Source: PWND01 sp964614525
GTDB taxonomy: Bacteria > Bacteroidota > Bacteroidia > Bacteroidales > UBA7960
DNA length: 64,000 nucleotides
Direction: 5' to 3'
Assembly (NCBI GenBank): GCA_964614525.1
Contig: CAZTPA010000001.1
Coordinates: 62,001-126,000, forward strand
Part shown: positions 28,192 to 36,946 of the stretch, one piece after another
How the letters are laid out: each line of letters begins with the position of its first letter
Numbering within the stretch: the first letter of the stretch is position 1
Made by a program: the position numbers and the translations under genes
The notes under the pieces: generated by a model
Databases searched by the model: none
Told to the model about the DNA's origin: nothing
Seen by the model: the letters and a program-made list of their open reading frames with translations, nothing else

Positions 28192-29457
28192 CTATTGAAA
28201 ATAAACAGAAATTCTTGAGAGTTTTTTCCTGATTTTAGATTTATTTTCAATATTCTCACTTAATGATAATTGTTGAAGAGATTTAATTTTTTCTACACCG
28301 GAAAAATCACTTCTAATAGGATTACCGCCAAGAAATAAACCTGAAAGACTACTTTCTCTAAACAATTCGCAATTAAAATCTGCAAGTCTGTTTTGAGTTA
28401 ACCCAAGAAACCTTAAGTTCTTCAATTCTTTTAATGAATCCGGTAAAGCTTTAATATTATTGCTTCCAAGATATAATTCTTTTAATTCCTGAAGATTAGA
28501 TATTTCAGATGGAATAGTTTCAATATTATTAAATCTAAGATTAATGGTTCTAAGACCCTTTGTTTTATTTAGAACGCAAGGGAATTCGAAAAATTCATTT
28601 TCTGAAAGGTCTATATCTTTAAGTGAATCCAGAAATTCAATTTCATCAGGTAAACTACTGAGCATATTTCCTCTTAAACATAAATGTTTGAGCTTTTTTA
28701 AATATTTAATTTCAGGATCTATAAAGCAAATTTTATTATTATGAAGATCCAAATCCTCCAAACCGGTTAATCCCAAAATATTTGAATCGATACCTTTTAA
28801 TTGATTCCAACTGATACTTAAATGTATTAAATCCTTTAGATTTAATAAAGGCTTCGGGATTTCCCTGAAAATATTTTCCGTCAGTATAAGCGTTTTTAAA
28901 TTTTTAAGTTTTGAAAATGACTCCGGTAAATCATGTATATAATTCCAGCTCAAGTTCATTTTTTTTATCCCGGAAATATCACCTATTGTGTCAGGCAAAT
29001 GCCTGATATTATTATATTGTACATCAAGATTCTTTAATCTTTTTAATCTCCCAATCGACTTGGGTAGTTGATTTAAATTATTCCATCCCAATGATAACTT
29101 ATGTAAATTTAGCAAGTCACCAATAAATTCAGGAAGTGTTGTAATTTTATTCTCACGAAACTCCAATTCTTCCAGAAAGATAAGAGATTGAATTTCGCTT
29201 GGAAAATTAAAAAATCTATTCTCGCCAAGCTTTAATATTTTTAACTTGGTTAGAGAAGATATCCACGATGGAAGAGACGAGAGCTTATTTCGTCTTAAAT
29301 CAAGCTCCGAAAGATTTACAAATTGGAGTATTTCAACAGGCAGTTCCTCAAGCTGACACTCTCTTAAATCTAATTTATACACTTCTTCAGGTATGCTCAA
29401 GGCCTCCTTAATAGAAGAAAAAGGCTTACTGCTATTATCTCTGTAATATTCTCCCAT
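28192..29457 (-). CDS. Leucine-rich-repeat protein
   Basis: A 421-residue protein made almost entirely of sixteen consecutive 23-residue leucine-rich repeats plus a partial one (about 28-400), with consensus LxLxxNxLxxLPxxIxxLxxLxx. This should form a curved solenoid for protein binding. There is no signal peptide, membrane helix, GTPase (Roc) or enzymatic domain, so it is probably cytoplasmic. A short N-terminal segment with KPFSSIKEAL precedes the repeats. The last repeats degrade, and the C-terminus is basic. It lies alone between a convergent MATE gene and the divergent thrS. Its partner is unknown. Confidence 0.9.
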   Translation of the reverse strand: MGEYYRDNSSKPFSSIKEALSIPEEVYKLDLRECQLEELPVEILQFVNLSELDLRRNKLSSLPSWISSLTKLKILKLGENRFFNFPSEIQSLIFLEELEFRENKITTLPEFIGDLLNLHKLSLGWNNLNQLPKSIGRLKRLKNLDVQYNNIRHLPDTIGDISGIKKMNLSWNYIHDLPESFSKLKNLKTLILTENIFREIPKPLLNLKDLIHLSISWNQLKGIDSNILGLTGLEDLDLHNNKICFIDPEIKYLKKLKHLCLRGNMLSSLPDEIEFLDSLKDIDLSENEFFEFPCVLNKTKGLRTINLRFNNIETIPSEISNLQELKELYLGSNNIKALPDSLKELKNLRFLGLTQNRLADFNCELFRESSLSGLFLGGNPIRSDFSGVEKIKSLQQLSLSENIENKSKIRKKLSRISVYFQ

Positions 29458-29555
29458 AATTATTGATTAGAAAGTGCAAAATTCACATTTTTTTTGATAT
29501 GAAACAAAAAAATCTGATACTTAAACATAATGTAGCAAAAAAACGCTGCCAGTCA

Positions 29556-29586
29556 TTCGTAGAGTCATTAATTTTTATTACTTTTG
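29556..29586 (+). promoter_or_regulatory. Probable thrS promoter
   Basis: TACTTTTG at 29579-29586 matches the Bacteroidota -7 box, and TTC at 29556-29558 stands about 20 nt upstream as an imperfect -33 element. Transcription would begin near 29593. This supports translation from the ATG at 29614 rather than from TTG 29584 or ATG 29596. Confidence 0.5.
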
Positions 29587-29613
29587 CAAGCTAAAATGAC
29601 TTTAAAATTTGTT

Positions 29614-31545
29614 ATGATTAAAATTATATTACCTGATCAATCTGTAAAGGAGTTTCCACAAGGAATTAACGGTTTAGATATCGCAAAAAGTATTTCAGAA
29701 GGTTTAGCTCGCAATGTATTGTCTATTTCGGTGAATGGAGAGGTTTGGGACTTAAACAGGCCAATCGATAAAGATTCAAAGATAAAGCTTCATACTTGGG
29801 ACAACAAAGAAGGCAAAGCCACTATGTGGCATTCCTCTGCCCATCTCATGGCAGCAGCTATTGAAGAATTGTTTCCGGGTACAAAATTTGGAATTGGACC
29901 TGACATTGAGAATGGTTTTTACTATGATATAGATCCGGGAGATTATACAATTACAAATTCCGATTTAGAAAAAATTGAAAAGAAGATGTATGAGCTTGCT
30001 CAAAAGAAATTAACTTTTGAGCGCACAGAAATACCAAAAAAAGAAGCTCTTGAGTATTATACAAAAAAGGGAGATGAATATAAAGTTGAGCTTATTAGTG
30101 AACTTGAGGATGGAACCATAAGCTTATACAAATCCGGGAGTTTTACTGACTTATGTCGTGGCCCGCATTTGCCGGATACAAGTAAGATAAAAGCTATAAA
30201 ACTTTTGAGTATTGCAGGAGCATACTGGCGGGGTGATGAATCAAAAAAACAATTAACCAGAATATATGGCATAAGCTTCCCAAAACAGAAAGAACTAACA
30301 GAATACCTTGAAATGCTGGAGGAAGCTAAAAAACGCGACCACAGAAAAATAGGGAAAGAACTGGAACTTTTTGCTTTCTCTCAGAATGTAGGACAGGGTT
30401 TGCCATTATGGCTGCCTAAAGGAGCTATGCTTAGAGAAAATTTGGAGAAATTCCTAAAAAAAGTTCAAAGAAGATACGGATACTCTCAGGTTATTAGCCC
30501 ACATATTGGGAATAAAAATCTATTTGTAACAAGCGGACACTACGAAAAATACGGAAAAGATTCATTTCAGCCAATTAAAACCCCGGCGGAAGGAGAAGAG
30601 TTTTTTCTAAAGCCAATGAACTGCCCTCACCACTGTGAAATTTACAAAACAAAGCAGTATTCCTATAAAGATATGCCCGTAAGATTAGCAGAATTTGGAA
30701 CTGTTTACAGATATGAACAAAGTGGGGAATTGCATGGTTTAACAAGAGTGAGAGGTTTTACCCAGGATGATGCTCACATTTTTTGCAGACCTGATCAAGT
30801 GAAGGAAGAGTTTATTAAAGTTATAGATATTGTTCTACTAATATTCAGCTCACTCGATTTTAATGAATACAGTGTTCAGATTTCATTGAGAGACCCTGAC
30901 AATATAGATAAATATATAGGTACTAATGATAATTGGGAAAAAGCTGAAAAAGCAATAGTTGAGGCAGTTGAAGAGAAAGGCCTGAAGGCAGAAATTGAAA
31001 TTGGAGAAGCTGCTTTCTACGGTCCTAAACTCGACTTTATGGTTAAAGATGCTTTAGGAAGAAAGTGGCAGTTAGGAACAATTCAGGTTGATTATAATTT
31101 ACCTGAAAGATTTGAATTAGAATATATTGGTAGTGATAATCAAAAACACAGACCTGTAATGATACATAGAGCTCCTTTTGGTTCTATGGAAAGATTTGTT
31201 GCTGTTTTGATTGAACATTGTGCAGGAAATTTCCCGCTTTGGCTTGCGCCTGATCAGGTTATTATATTGCCAATCAGTGAGAAATACGAAAATTATTCGA
31301 AAAAAGTTTTTAGTTTGCTAAATAATTACGAAATTCGCAGCCTCATTGATGAACGTAGTGAAAAAACCGGAAAGAAAATCCGCGATGCTGAAATTAGCAA
31401 AATACCATATATGCTTATAGTTGGTGAAAAAGAAGAATCTTCAGAAACAGTTTCTGTAAGAAAGCATGGTGAAGGAGATCTGGGAACATACAAATTAGAA
31501 GATTTTGTAAAATTGATAAAAGATGAAATTGGAGATATTATCTAA
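29614..31545 (+). CDS. thrS: Threonine--tRNA ligase
   Basis: ThrRS charges tRNA-Thr in the cytoplasm. The 643-residue product has an N-terminal TGS domain (MIKIILPDQSVKEFPQGING onward), the editing domain with WHSSAHLMAAA, a class II catalytic core with LKPMNCPHHCEIYK and the RVRGFTQDDAHIF segment, and the C-terminal anticodon-binding domain (QVIILPIS onward). The start at 29614 is chosen because ThrRS proteins begin with this TGS strand and because the upstream in-frame TTG and ATG codons overlap or abut the probable promoter. infC follows after 56 nt, the common thrS-infC-rpmI-rplT order. Confidence 0.97.
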   Translation: MIKIILPDQSVKEFPQGINGLDIAKSISEGLARNVLSISVNGEVWDLNRPIDKDSKIKLHTWDNKEGKATMWHSSAHLMAAAIEELFPGTKFGIGPDIENGFYYDIDPGDYTITNSDLEKIEKKMYELAQKKLTFERTEIPKKEALEYYTKKGDEYKVELISELEDGTISLYKSGSFTDLCRGPHLPDTSKIKAIKLLSIAGAYWRGDESKKQLTRIYGISFPKQKELTEYLEMLEEAKKRDHRKIGKELELFAFSQNVGQGLPLWLPKGAMLRENLEKFLKKVQRRYGYSQVISPHIGNKNLFVTSGHYEKYGKDSFQPIKTPAEGEEFFLKPMNCPHHCEIYKTKQYSYKDMPVRLAEFGTVYRYEQSGELHGLTRVRGFTQDDAHIFCRPDQVKEEFIKVIDIVLLIFSSLDFNEYSVQISLRDPDNIDKYIGTNDNWEKAEKAIVEAVEEKGLKAEIEIGEAAFYGPKLDFMVKDALGRKWQLGTIQVDYNLPERFELEYIGSDNQKHRPVMIHRAPFGSMERFVAVLIEHCAGNFPLWLAPDQVIILPISEKYENYSKKVFSLLNNYEIRSLIDERSEKTGKKIRDAEISKIPYMLIVGEKEESSETVSVRKHGEGDLGTYKLEDFVKLIKDEIGDII

Positions 31546-31585
31546 TTATTATATTTAATTAAATAAATTATTTAATCATTAAAAT

Positions 31586-31604
31586 AAAGGAGGAACGCAG
31601 TATA
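31586..31604 (+). promoter_or_regulatory. Strong Shine-Dalgarno sequence before an ATA start
   Basis: AAAGGAGG at 31586-31593 is followed, after 8 nt, by ATA at 31602-31604. No other gene examined in this window has such a ribosome binding site. Its spacing selects the ATA rather than the ATG at 31623, which is 29 nt away. Confidence 0.75.
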
Positions 31605-32165
31605 GCTACACCATATAGACCAATGCACAACAGGCGTTTTGTAAAAAAAGAAAACCCGCATAAGATAAACGACTTCATTACTGCACCGGTAGTAAGAGTT
31701 GTTGGTGAAAACGTAGAAAATGACATCTATCAAATAAAGGATGCCATAGCAATTGCGGACGAACTTGGTTTGGATCTTGTTGAGATCGCACCTGAAGCAA
31801 ACCCACCGGTTTGCAAGATAATGGATTATAAAAAGTTTCTTTATGAACAAAAAAAGAAACAAAAAGAAATTAAAGCTAATGCATCAAAAATTGTTGTTAA
31901 AGAGATTAGGCTCGGGCCAAATACCGATGATCATGACTTTAACTTCAAACTAAACCATGCAAGAAAATTCCTTCAGGATGGCGCAAAAATTAAAGTTTTT
32001 GTGTTTTTTAAAGGAAGATCTATAATCTATAAAGAACAGGGAGAGGTTATTCTTTTACGATTTGCCCAAGCAGTTGAAGATATTGGCAAGGTTGAGCAAA
32101 TGCCTAAATTGGAGGGGAAAAGAATGATTATGTTTATTGCTCCTAAAAAAGGAACTCAAAAATAG
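31602..32165 (+). CDS. infC: Translation initiation factor IF-3, probable ATA start
   Basis: IF-3 binds the 30S subunit, checks the start codon and anticodon pair and blocks early joining of 50S. Motifs include VRVVGENVENDIYQIKDAIAIADELGLDLVEIAPEA-type N-domain sequence, the PPVCKIMDYKKFLYEQKKK linker helix and a C-domain with KEIRLGPNTDDHDF. The first ATG at 31623 gives 180 residues, but the Shine-Dalgarno sequence is placed for ATA at 31602, giving 187 residues that begin (M)ATPYRPMHNRRF. In Escherichia coli infC starts with AUU, a codon IF-3 itself discriminates against, which makes the gene self-limiting; the same logic would fit ATA. The family is certain; the start is likely, not proven. 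Confidence 0.93.
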   Translation: MATPYRPMHNRRFVKKENPHKINDFITAPVVRVVGENVENDIYQIKDAIAIADELGLDLVEIAPEANPPVCKIMDYKKFLYEQKKKQKEIKANASKIVVKEIRLGPNTDDHDFNFKLNHARKFLQDGAKIKVFVFFKGRSIIYKEQGEVILLRFAQAVEDIGKVEQMPKLEGKRMIMFIAPKKGTQK

Positions 32166-32215
32166 AATTATCCACTTATATATAATATTGTTTTAACCCA
32201 TAAATTTTTATTAGA

Positions 32216-32410
32216 ATGCCAAAAATGAAAACAAAATCCGGAGCTAAAAAGAGGTTTTCGATTACCGCCTCCGGAAAAATAAAGCGTAAACATGCTTATA
32301 AAAGTCATATTTTGACTAAAAAATCGAAAAAAAGAAAAAGAAATCTGACGAAAACTACTATTGTTAACAAAGCTGATGTTAGAAACATTAAGGATATGCT
32401 TTGTATGTAG
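32216..32410 (+). CDS. rpmI: 50S ribosomal protein L35
   Basis: A 64-residue, very basic protein with the L35 signature (MPKMKTKSGAKKRF at the N-terminus, then SGKIKRKHAYKSH and LTKKSKKRKRNL). It binds 23S rRNA. It lies 50 nt after infC and 93 nt before rplT, the conserved order. The ATG has no Shine-Dalgarno sequence. Confidence 0.98.
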   Translation: MPKMKTKSGAKKRFSITASGKIKRKHAYKSHILTKKSKKRKRNLTKTTIVNKADVRNIKDMLCM

Positions 32411-32503
32411 TTCTCTAGTATTTCAAAAATAAAATTATTAACCTTTTGCTTAGCCAATTAAAGTCTTTCTCTTAGAAAGCGCTAGTAAAAAAAATAAGAA
32501 ATT

Positions 32504-32851
32504 ATGCCAAGATCAGTAAATAATGTCGCTTCAAGGCGAAGAAGAAAAAAGCTTCTAAAGCTTACCAAAGGCTACTTTGGTGCAAGAAAAAATGTTTATA
32601 CAGTAGCCAAGAATACATGGGAAAAAGGTCAACAATACGCATATCGTGACAGACGCACGAAAAAACGTAATTTTCGCAAACTGTGGATTATTCGTATTAA
32701 TGCCGCAACCCGTCAATATGGAATGAGTTACTCTAAATTTATGGGGCAATTACATAAAAAGGATATTCAAATTAATCGCAAAGTCTTAGCTGACCTTGCT
32801 GCTAATAATCCTGAAGCTTTTAAAGCTATTTTTGATACTGTTAGTAAATAG
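32504..32851 (+). CDS. rplT: 50S ribosomal protein L20
   Basis: A 115-residue basic protein with the L20 pattern: MPRSVNNVASRRRRKKLLK, GYFGARKNVYTVAK, YAYRDRRTKKRNFRKLWI and INAATRQYGMSYSKFM. L20 is needed early in 50S assembly and represses its own operon in some bacteria; no pseudoknot operator was identified here. The operon ends in the terminator just downstream. Confidence 0.98.
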   Translation: MPRSVNNVASRRRRKKLLKLTKGYFGARKNVYTVAKNTWEKGQQYAYRDRRTKKRNFRKLWIIRINAATRQYGMSYSKFMGQLHKKDIQINRKVLADLAANNPEAFKAIFDTVSK

Positions 32852-32875
32852 TGCTAACAAGAAAAATAAGTGGAT

Positions 32876-32915
32876 AAAAAAAGCTGCCTACAATCATGTA
32901 TGGCAGCTTTTTTTT
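32876..32915 (+). terminator. Rho-independent terminator of the thrS-infC-rpmI-rplT operon
   Basis: A-run plus GCTGCC (32876-32888) pairs perfectly with GGCAGC plus T-run (32902-32914). The loop may pair further (TACA/TGTA). The matching A- and T-runs let it work in both directions, so it may also end the minus-strand ATP-grasp gene. Confidence 0.88.
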
Positions 32916-32958
32916 ATATATTACATTCCGAATTCTTATAAACTAAATTCTTACAATT

Positions 32959-34968
32959 CTAGTACTTATTTAAGAGTTCTCCCAGATAATCGCTTAAAAT
33001 ATCCATAATTCTTTGGTCTTTCTCTTCCGGAGAGAAGAAATAATTTACGGATATAGTATCCCCTTCTTTCAAAAGAGTAATCTCATTATTTTTAATCTCA
33101 ATAATAAACCCATTATCCAAAAGCTGTTCTTTCAAAACTGTTTCTTCATAATAATCAGCCTCATCCAATATTAACATATCGGCACCTTTATGAAACAGTC
33201 CATAATCATGAATTTGTTCAGCATTATGGCAAAATAAAGCAAAGTCAACTTTAGGATTTCTCAATACCAGTTTCACATTCTGATCGTGAGAAGGATTATT
33301 ATGAAAAAACCTGCCATTATAAAAAACTCCATTTTCATTTAGTGCTCCAAAAAAGACATTTTCTTTTGCTTCTTTCAGTTTATCTCTTATCAAATATATC
33401 ATATTATCACTTGCTTTATTGGCAGCAATAATAGGTATTCTGGAAATAAATTGCTCGCCAAAGTGCGTTTCCATAATTAAACCGGGCACATCAATACTGT
33501 CGCCATATGCCGGTGCAAGGTGCATAAATACACCCGGTCCGGCATTTATCTCAATAATGCCAAAATCACCATCTCTCCATGATTTTGAAATATCAGCAGC
33601 CAGCACATCTATTCCCAGGCAAGTAAGTTTAAAATATGAAGCAATATCCTCAACTAAGGCGATATTATCTTCATGCATCTCGTTTGTGACATTATAGGAA
33701 ACACCACCGGCAGAAATATTTGCTACCTTACGAAGAGTAATCCTATGGTCTTTTCCCGGAACAAAGTCAAGTGATAAGCCTTGCTGATCAATAAATTCAA
33801 GCAGGTTTTCGTCTATCTTAATTTTACATAAAGGCGATCTGGCATTATCGAGCCTGATAATTTTTTCATTTTCAATTGCTATTAGCTCATTTATTGTATG
33901 TTCACCATCACCATCAACAAAAGCTGCAACTCTTTTAAGAGCAGCAACACATTTTCCTCCAACAGCAAGCAGTCGGTGATCGTGGCCTTCAACCATTTTT
34001 TGCACAAGCGCACCATCGAAATTTATGCCCAATTCTTCAGCTCCGTCAACTATTTCATTAAAAGATTTTCTTACTTCCTCTTCTGTAAGAATATTTGTTG
34101 TGACACCTTCTCCCTTATGTCCGGCTACAGGTTTCACTACAACCGGAAACCCAATTTTTAGTGCTTCCTCAACTATCTCTTCCTCATCAAAACAATTAAT
34201 ACCCATAGGCGTAGGAAAACCACACATATCAAGAAATTCACCCACCATGTCTTTATACATAGTAAATTCGGTGTCTTTTATACTGTCCACATGAAAAGTA
34301 GTAGAGCGGCCTCTAATTTGCTTTGTACCGTATCCCCACTGATATTCGTTCTCTTCATTCAAAATAAAAACAGGTATATCTCGCTTCAGTCCGGCCTCTA
34401 TTAATGAATATAATGTTGGTCCTCCATAAGATGTTGCATTAAAATCATCCTGAAGTGTTGCAAACTCAGCATGAAAATCAAAATCCTCATCATTTGACAT
34501 CGCAATAAACCAATCTCTCAAAAGATAGACAGCATCAATAGTTATATCTTCATCCAAAAACTCCACAGCAACAACATACTCATCCTCATCTCTGCTTATA
34601 CTGTATTTATTAATAAACAGATCAATATCCATCTTAAGTAACAGAATCAACATTTCTGCAAACAGATCAATAACAAAAGAGGTTTCAATATTTTCAAGTT
34701 CAGGAAAAATCTCTATTGCTTTTTCCTTGTAAAAATCTACACTATCCCCTATCGGTGCAATAAAGATATTAAAAACCAAGGCTTTTCTGTCCAGATAATA
34801 GTTTGGCCCGTAATACGCATAAAACCCCGACACAGAAAAATCTTTAGAAAGATACATTTCTTTCTTGTACTGATAAATCTTCTGATTTTCCTGTTCAAAA
34901 CGTTCTCTAAGTTCTTCTATAAGTTTTCTTGATTTCTCGAGTTTATTTATTTTTTGACTCTCTTCCAT
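32959..34968 (-). CDS. Cyanophycin-synthetase-like ATP-grasp protein with a degenerate Mur-ligase remnant
   Basis: A 669-residue protein whose first two thirds align by motif with cyanophycin synthetase: an N-terminal domain, GGPTLYSLIEAGLKRDIPVF, WGYGTKQIRGRSTTF, then an ATP-grasp domain (about 225-480) with VVKPVAGHKGEGVT, the ligand loop LVQKMVEGHDHRLLAVGG and metal-binding FGIIEINAGPGVFMHLAP. In true CphA a Mur ligase of roughly 400 residues follows, with a GTNGKTT P-loop. Here only about 150 residues remain. They still read RIPIIA, NGVFYNGRF, LVLRNPKVDFALF and YGLFHKGADMLIL, which are CphA positions, but the P-loop is replaced by NKASDN. So the first ligase half may still form an acyl-phosphate and peptide or isopeptide bond, while the second is dead. 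It lies 44 nt downstream of a coiled-coil membrane gene on the same strand. The product is unknown; ordinary cyanophycin is unlikely. Confidence 0.82.
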   Translation of the reverse strand: MEESQKINKLEKSRKLIEELRERFEQENQKIYQYKKEMYLSKDFSVSGFYAYYGPNYYLDRKALVFNIFIAPIGDSVDFYKEKAIEIFPELENIETSFVIDLFAEMLILLLKMDIDLFINKYSISRDEDEYVVAVEFLDEDITIDAVYLLRDWFIAMSNDEDFDFHAEFATLQDDFNATSYGGPTLYSLIEAGLKRDIPVFILNEENEYQWGYGTKQIRGRSTTFHVDSIKDTEFTMYKDMVGEFLDMCGFPTPMGINCFDEEEIVEEALKIGFPVVVKPVAGHKGEGVTTNILTEEEVRKSFNEIVDGAEELGINFDGALVQKMVEGHDHRLLAVGGKCVAALKRVAAFVDGDGEHTINELIAIENEKIIRLDNARSPLCKIKIDENLLEFIDQQGLSLDFVPGKDHRITLRKVANISAGGVSYNVTNEMHEDNIALVEDIASYFKLTCLGIDVLAADISKSWRDGDFGIIEINAGPGVFMHLAPAYGDSIDVPGLIMETHFGEQFISRIPIIAANKASDNMIYLIRDKLKEAKENVFFGALNENGVFYNGRFFHNNPSHDQNVKLVLRNPKVDFALFCHNAEQIHDYGLFHKGADMLILDEADYYEETVLKEQLLDNGFIIEIKNNEITLLKEGDTISVNYFFSPEEKDQRIMDILSDYLGELLNKY

Positions 34969-35012
34969 TTTGTTATTATTTAAAATTATACCCTTGCATT
35001 ATTAAATTGGGA

Positions 35013-36704
35013 TTACCTAATTTGCAAATCATCATCAGAAGCATTAAACTGATTCAATAATTCCTTAAGTTCATTTTCAAGTTCTAATCTCGCCTGCTCT
35101 TCTTCTGCTACTTTCTGATTAATTAACTCCAAGTTTTTTTTCAACTCTGCATTCTCATGTTCGAGAATTTCATAGTCACTTTCCGAAACTTTCTCTTTAC
35201 CTGAGGTTTCTTCCTTGTCTGCACTCATAAACTCTTTTGCAGCCATCTCATCTTGAATGTTGCTTTTATAAAATCTTTCTAATTCTTTGATTTCGATTAA
35301 TAAATCCTCCCTGTTTTCAAGTTCTTCATCTAAAAGCTTTTTAAACTCATTCAATTCATTTTGCAAATCAAGGTTTTGCTGCAGAAGATCTTCCACCATT
35401 AAATTATCCTGTGATTTACCGGGAGTTGATTCTGTATTTTCTTCTGCTGGCTTTTCAAAATTTTTTATATTATGCCTTATTTTACTAATTTCTTCTTCAA
35501 GTAAATCGTTTTTATATTCTAGATTCTTTTTCTCCTTTTTTATATCTTCAATAAGTTTCATGCTATTAAAAAACTCTTCAGTTTGTTCTTCAAAAGCTTT
35601 TTTAAGTTTATCAACTTCCTGACTATCTGCTAATGAAATCCCTTTCTGAGGCTCATCAACAGACTCTGCATCTTGAATCTCTTGCGTCAAATCATTTTGA
35701 ACCTGCTTGGCGGCCTCTAACAGCTCTACAAGTTCGGAGTTTTCAGCCCTTAGCATTTTTATTTCAGCTTTTAAATTATTGCTGTGTTGTTCGTCATCAG
35801 TATTATCAATACTCCTATCAAGCAACTCTTTCTTTAAACTATCTAGTTCATTTTGAAGAGCAACTTCATCTTCTTCTTTTTTGTTATTCTCTATTTCAGA
35901 GAGATTAAGTTGATCTTTTATTTCTGATATTTGTTCATTTAAAACTTCTATTTCCCTGTTTTTTTCTTCAATAATGTTTTTTTGTTTGGAAACTTCTTCA
36001 TTTATGACCTCATTTACATTATTATCCTTTCCGGAAATTTGATTGCTTTTAATATGTTCCAACTCTTCATTTAGTTTAGTGTTTTCGCTTTTCAGCCTTA
36101 TCATTTCAACATGATTTGTTGATCCGCGTCTTTCATAATCTCCAAGTTGACTCTTATACTTATATGCATGCTCAGCGGATTCTTCAGCCAACTTTCGGTA
36201 ATTATCCCTATCTATTGAAATTTCATATAAATCATCTTTATATGCTTCAAGCAATCTTTGAGCATCATTCAATCTAAGTATAAGCATCTTTTTTCCTTTT
36301 TTAGCTCCAATATACAAACCTAAAAACAAGAAAAACAATATAAGAAATAATAATCCTACTCCTGCCACTAAATAAAATAATTGAAGAAGAGTTTCATAAT
36401 CATCTTCCAACTTAGTCACCTCATCTTGCGCAGCCTTCAATCCTTCGGCTTTACCTATAAACTGATCATCAATAATAAAGCTGTCAATGGCAATGATTTT
36501 ATTTTGCATATCATAAACCTTCCTGTCTGTAGCCGGTGAAGTTCTTGCTGTTGATATTAGCTCATTGTATTCAAGCAATAATGTCTCTCTCTCCTTTATT
36601 AAAGAGTCGAGAGAACTTGAAAAAGAACTCGGGATATAAGCTGTAAAAAAAATAATTAAAGCAAATACCTGAATAACGCGTAAAAAACAGATTCTTAAAT
36701 TCAT
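35013..36704 (-). CDS. Membrane-anchored coiled-coil protein
   Basis: A 563-residue protein with a signal peptide (about 1-30, ending near SFSSS), a short outer helical segment (31-105), one membrane helix (about 106-132, LFYLVAGVGLLFLILFFLFLG) followed by basic residues GAKKGKK, and then some 420 residues of almost unbroken charged coiled coil to the C-terminus. By positive-inside reasoning the coiled coil is cytoplasmic. No catalytic motif is seen and similarity to other coiled coils would be uninformative. It is upstream of, and probably cotranscribed with, the ATP-grasp gene 44 nt away. A scaffolding or cell-envelope organising role is conceivable but unsupported. Confidence 0.8.
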   Translation of the reverse strand: MNLRICFLRVIQVFALIIFFTAYIPSSFSSSLDSLIKERETLLLEYNELISTARTSPATDRKVYDMQNKIIAIDSFIIDDQFIGKAEGLKAAQDEVTKLEDDYETLLQLFYLVAGVGLLFLILFFLFLGLYIGAKKGKKMLILRLNDAQRLLEAYKDDLYEISIDRDNYRKLAEESAEHAYKYKSQLGDYERRGSTNHVEMIRLKSENTKLNEELEHIKSNQISGKDNNVNEVINEEVSKQKNIIEEKNREIEVLNEQISEIKDQLNLSEIENNKKEEDEVALQNELDSLKKELLDRSIDNTDDEQHSNNLKAEIKMLRAENSELVELLEAAKQVQNDLTQEIQDAESVDEPQKGISLADSQEVDKLKKAFEEQTEEFFNSMKLIEDIKKEKKNLEYKNDLLEEEISKIRHNIKNFEKPAEENTESTPGKSQDNLMVEDLLQQNLDLQNELNEFKKLLDEELENREDLLIEIKELERFYKSNIQDEMAAKEFMSADKEETSGKEKVSESDYEILEHENAELKKNLELINQKVAEEEQARLELENELKELLNQFNASDDDLQIR

Positions 36705-36890
36705 GTTTAAGAGTTTTAATTTAGAAAAATAAGATTGGATAAAAATATAAAAAATCTTTCACAATTATTATAAAAATACAAGCGACTAATGATTTAAAAA
36801 TATAATGGGAATGAAAATAATTAATAAAAATAATTCTCCGACAAATATCACTTTTATCACTTCAAATCCCTTATTTTTTTACAAAATAAT

Positions 36891-36921
36891 TTCACATTCA
36901 TATTCATTTTAATTAAATTTG
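36891..36921 (+). promoter_or_regulatory. Possible promoter for the lipoprotein gene
   Basis: TAAATTTG at 36914-36921 fits the -7 box TAnnTTTG; TTC at 36891-36893 lies 20 nt upstream as a partial -33 match. The leader to the ATG at 36947 would be about 20 nt. Confidence 0.4.
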
Positions 36922-36946
36922 TATTATAACTCAAAAAACAATAATT

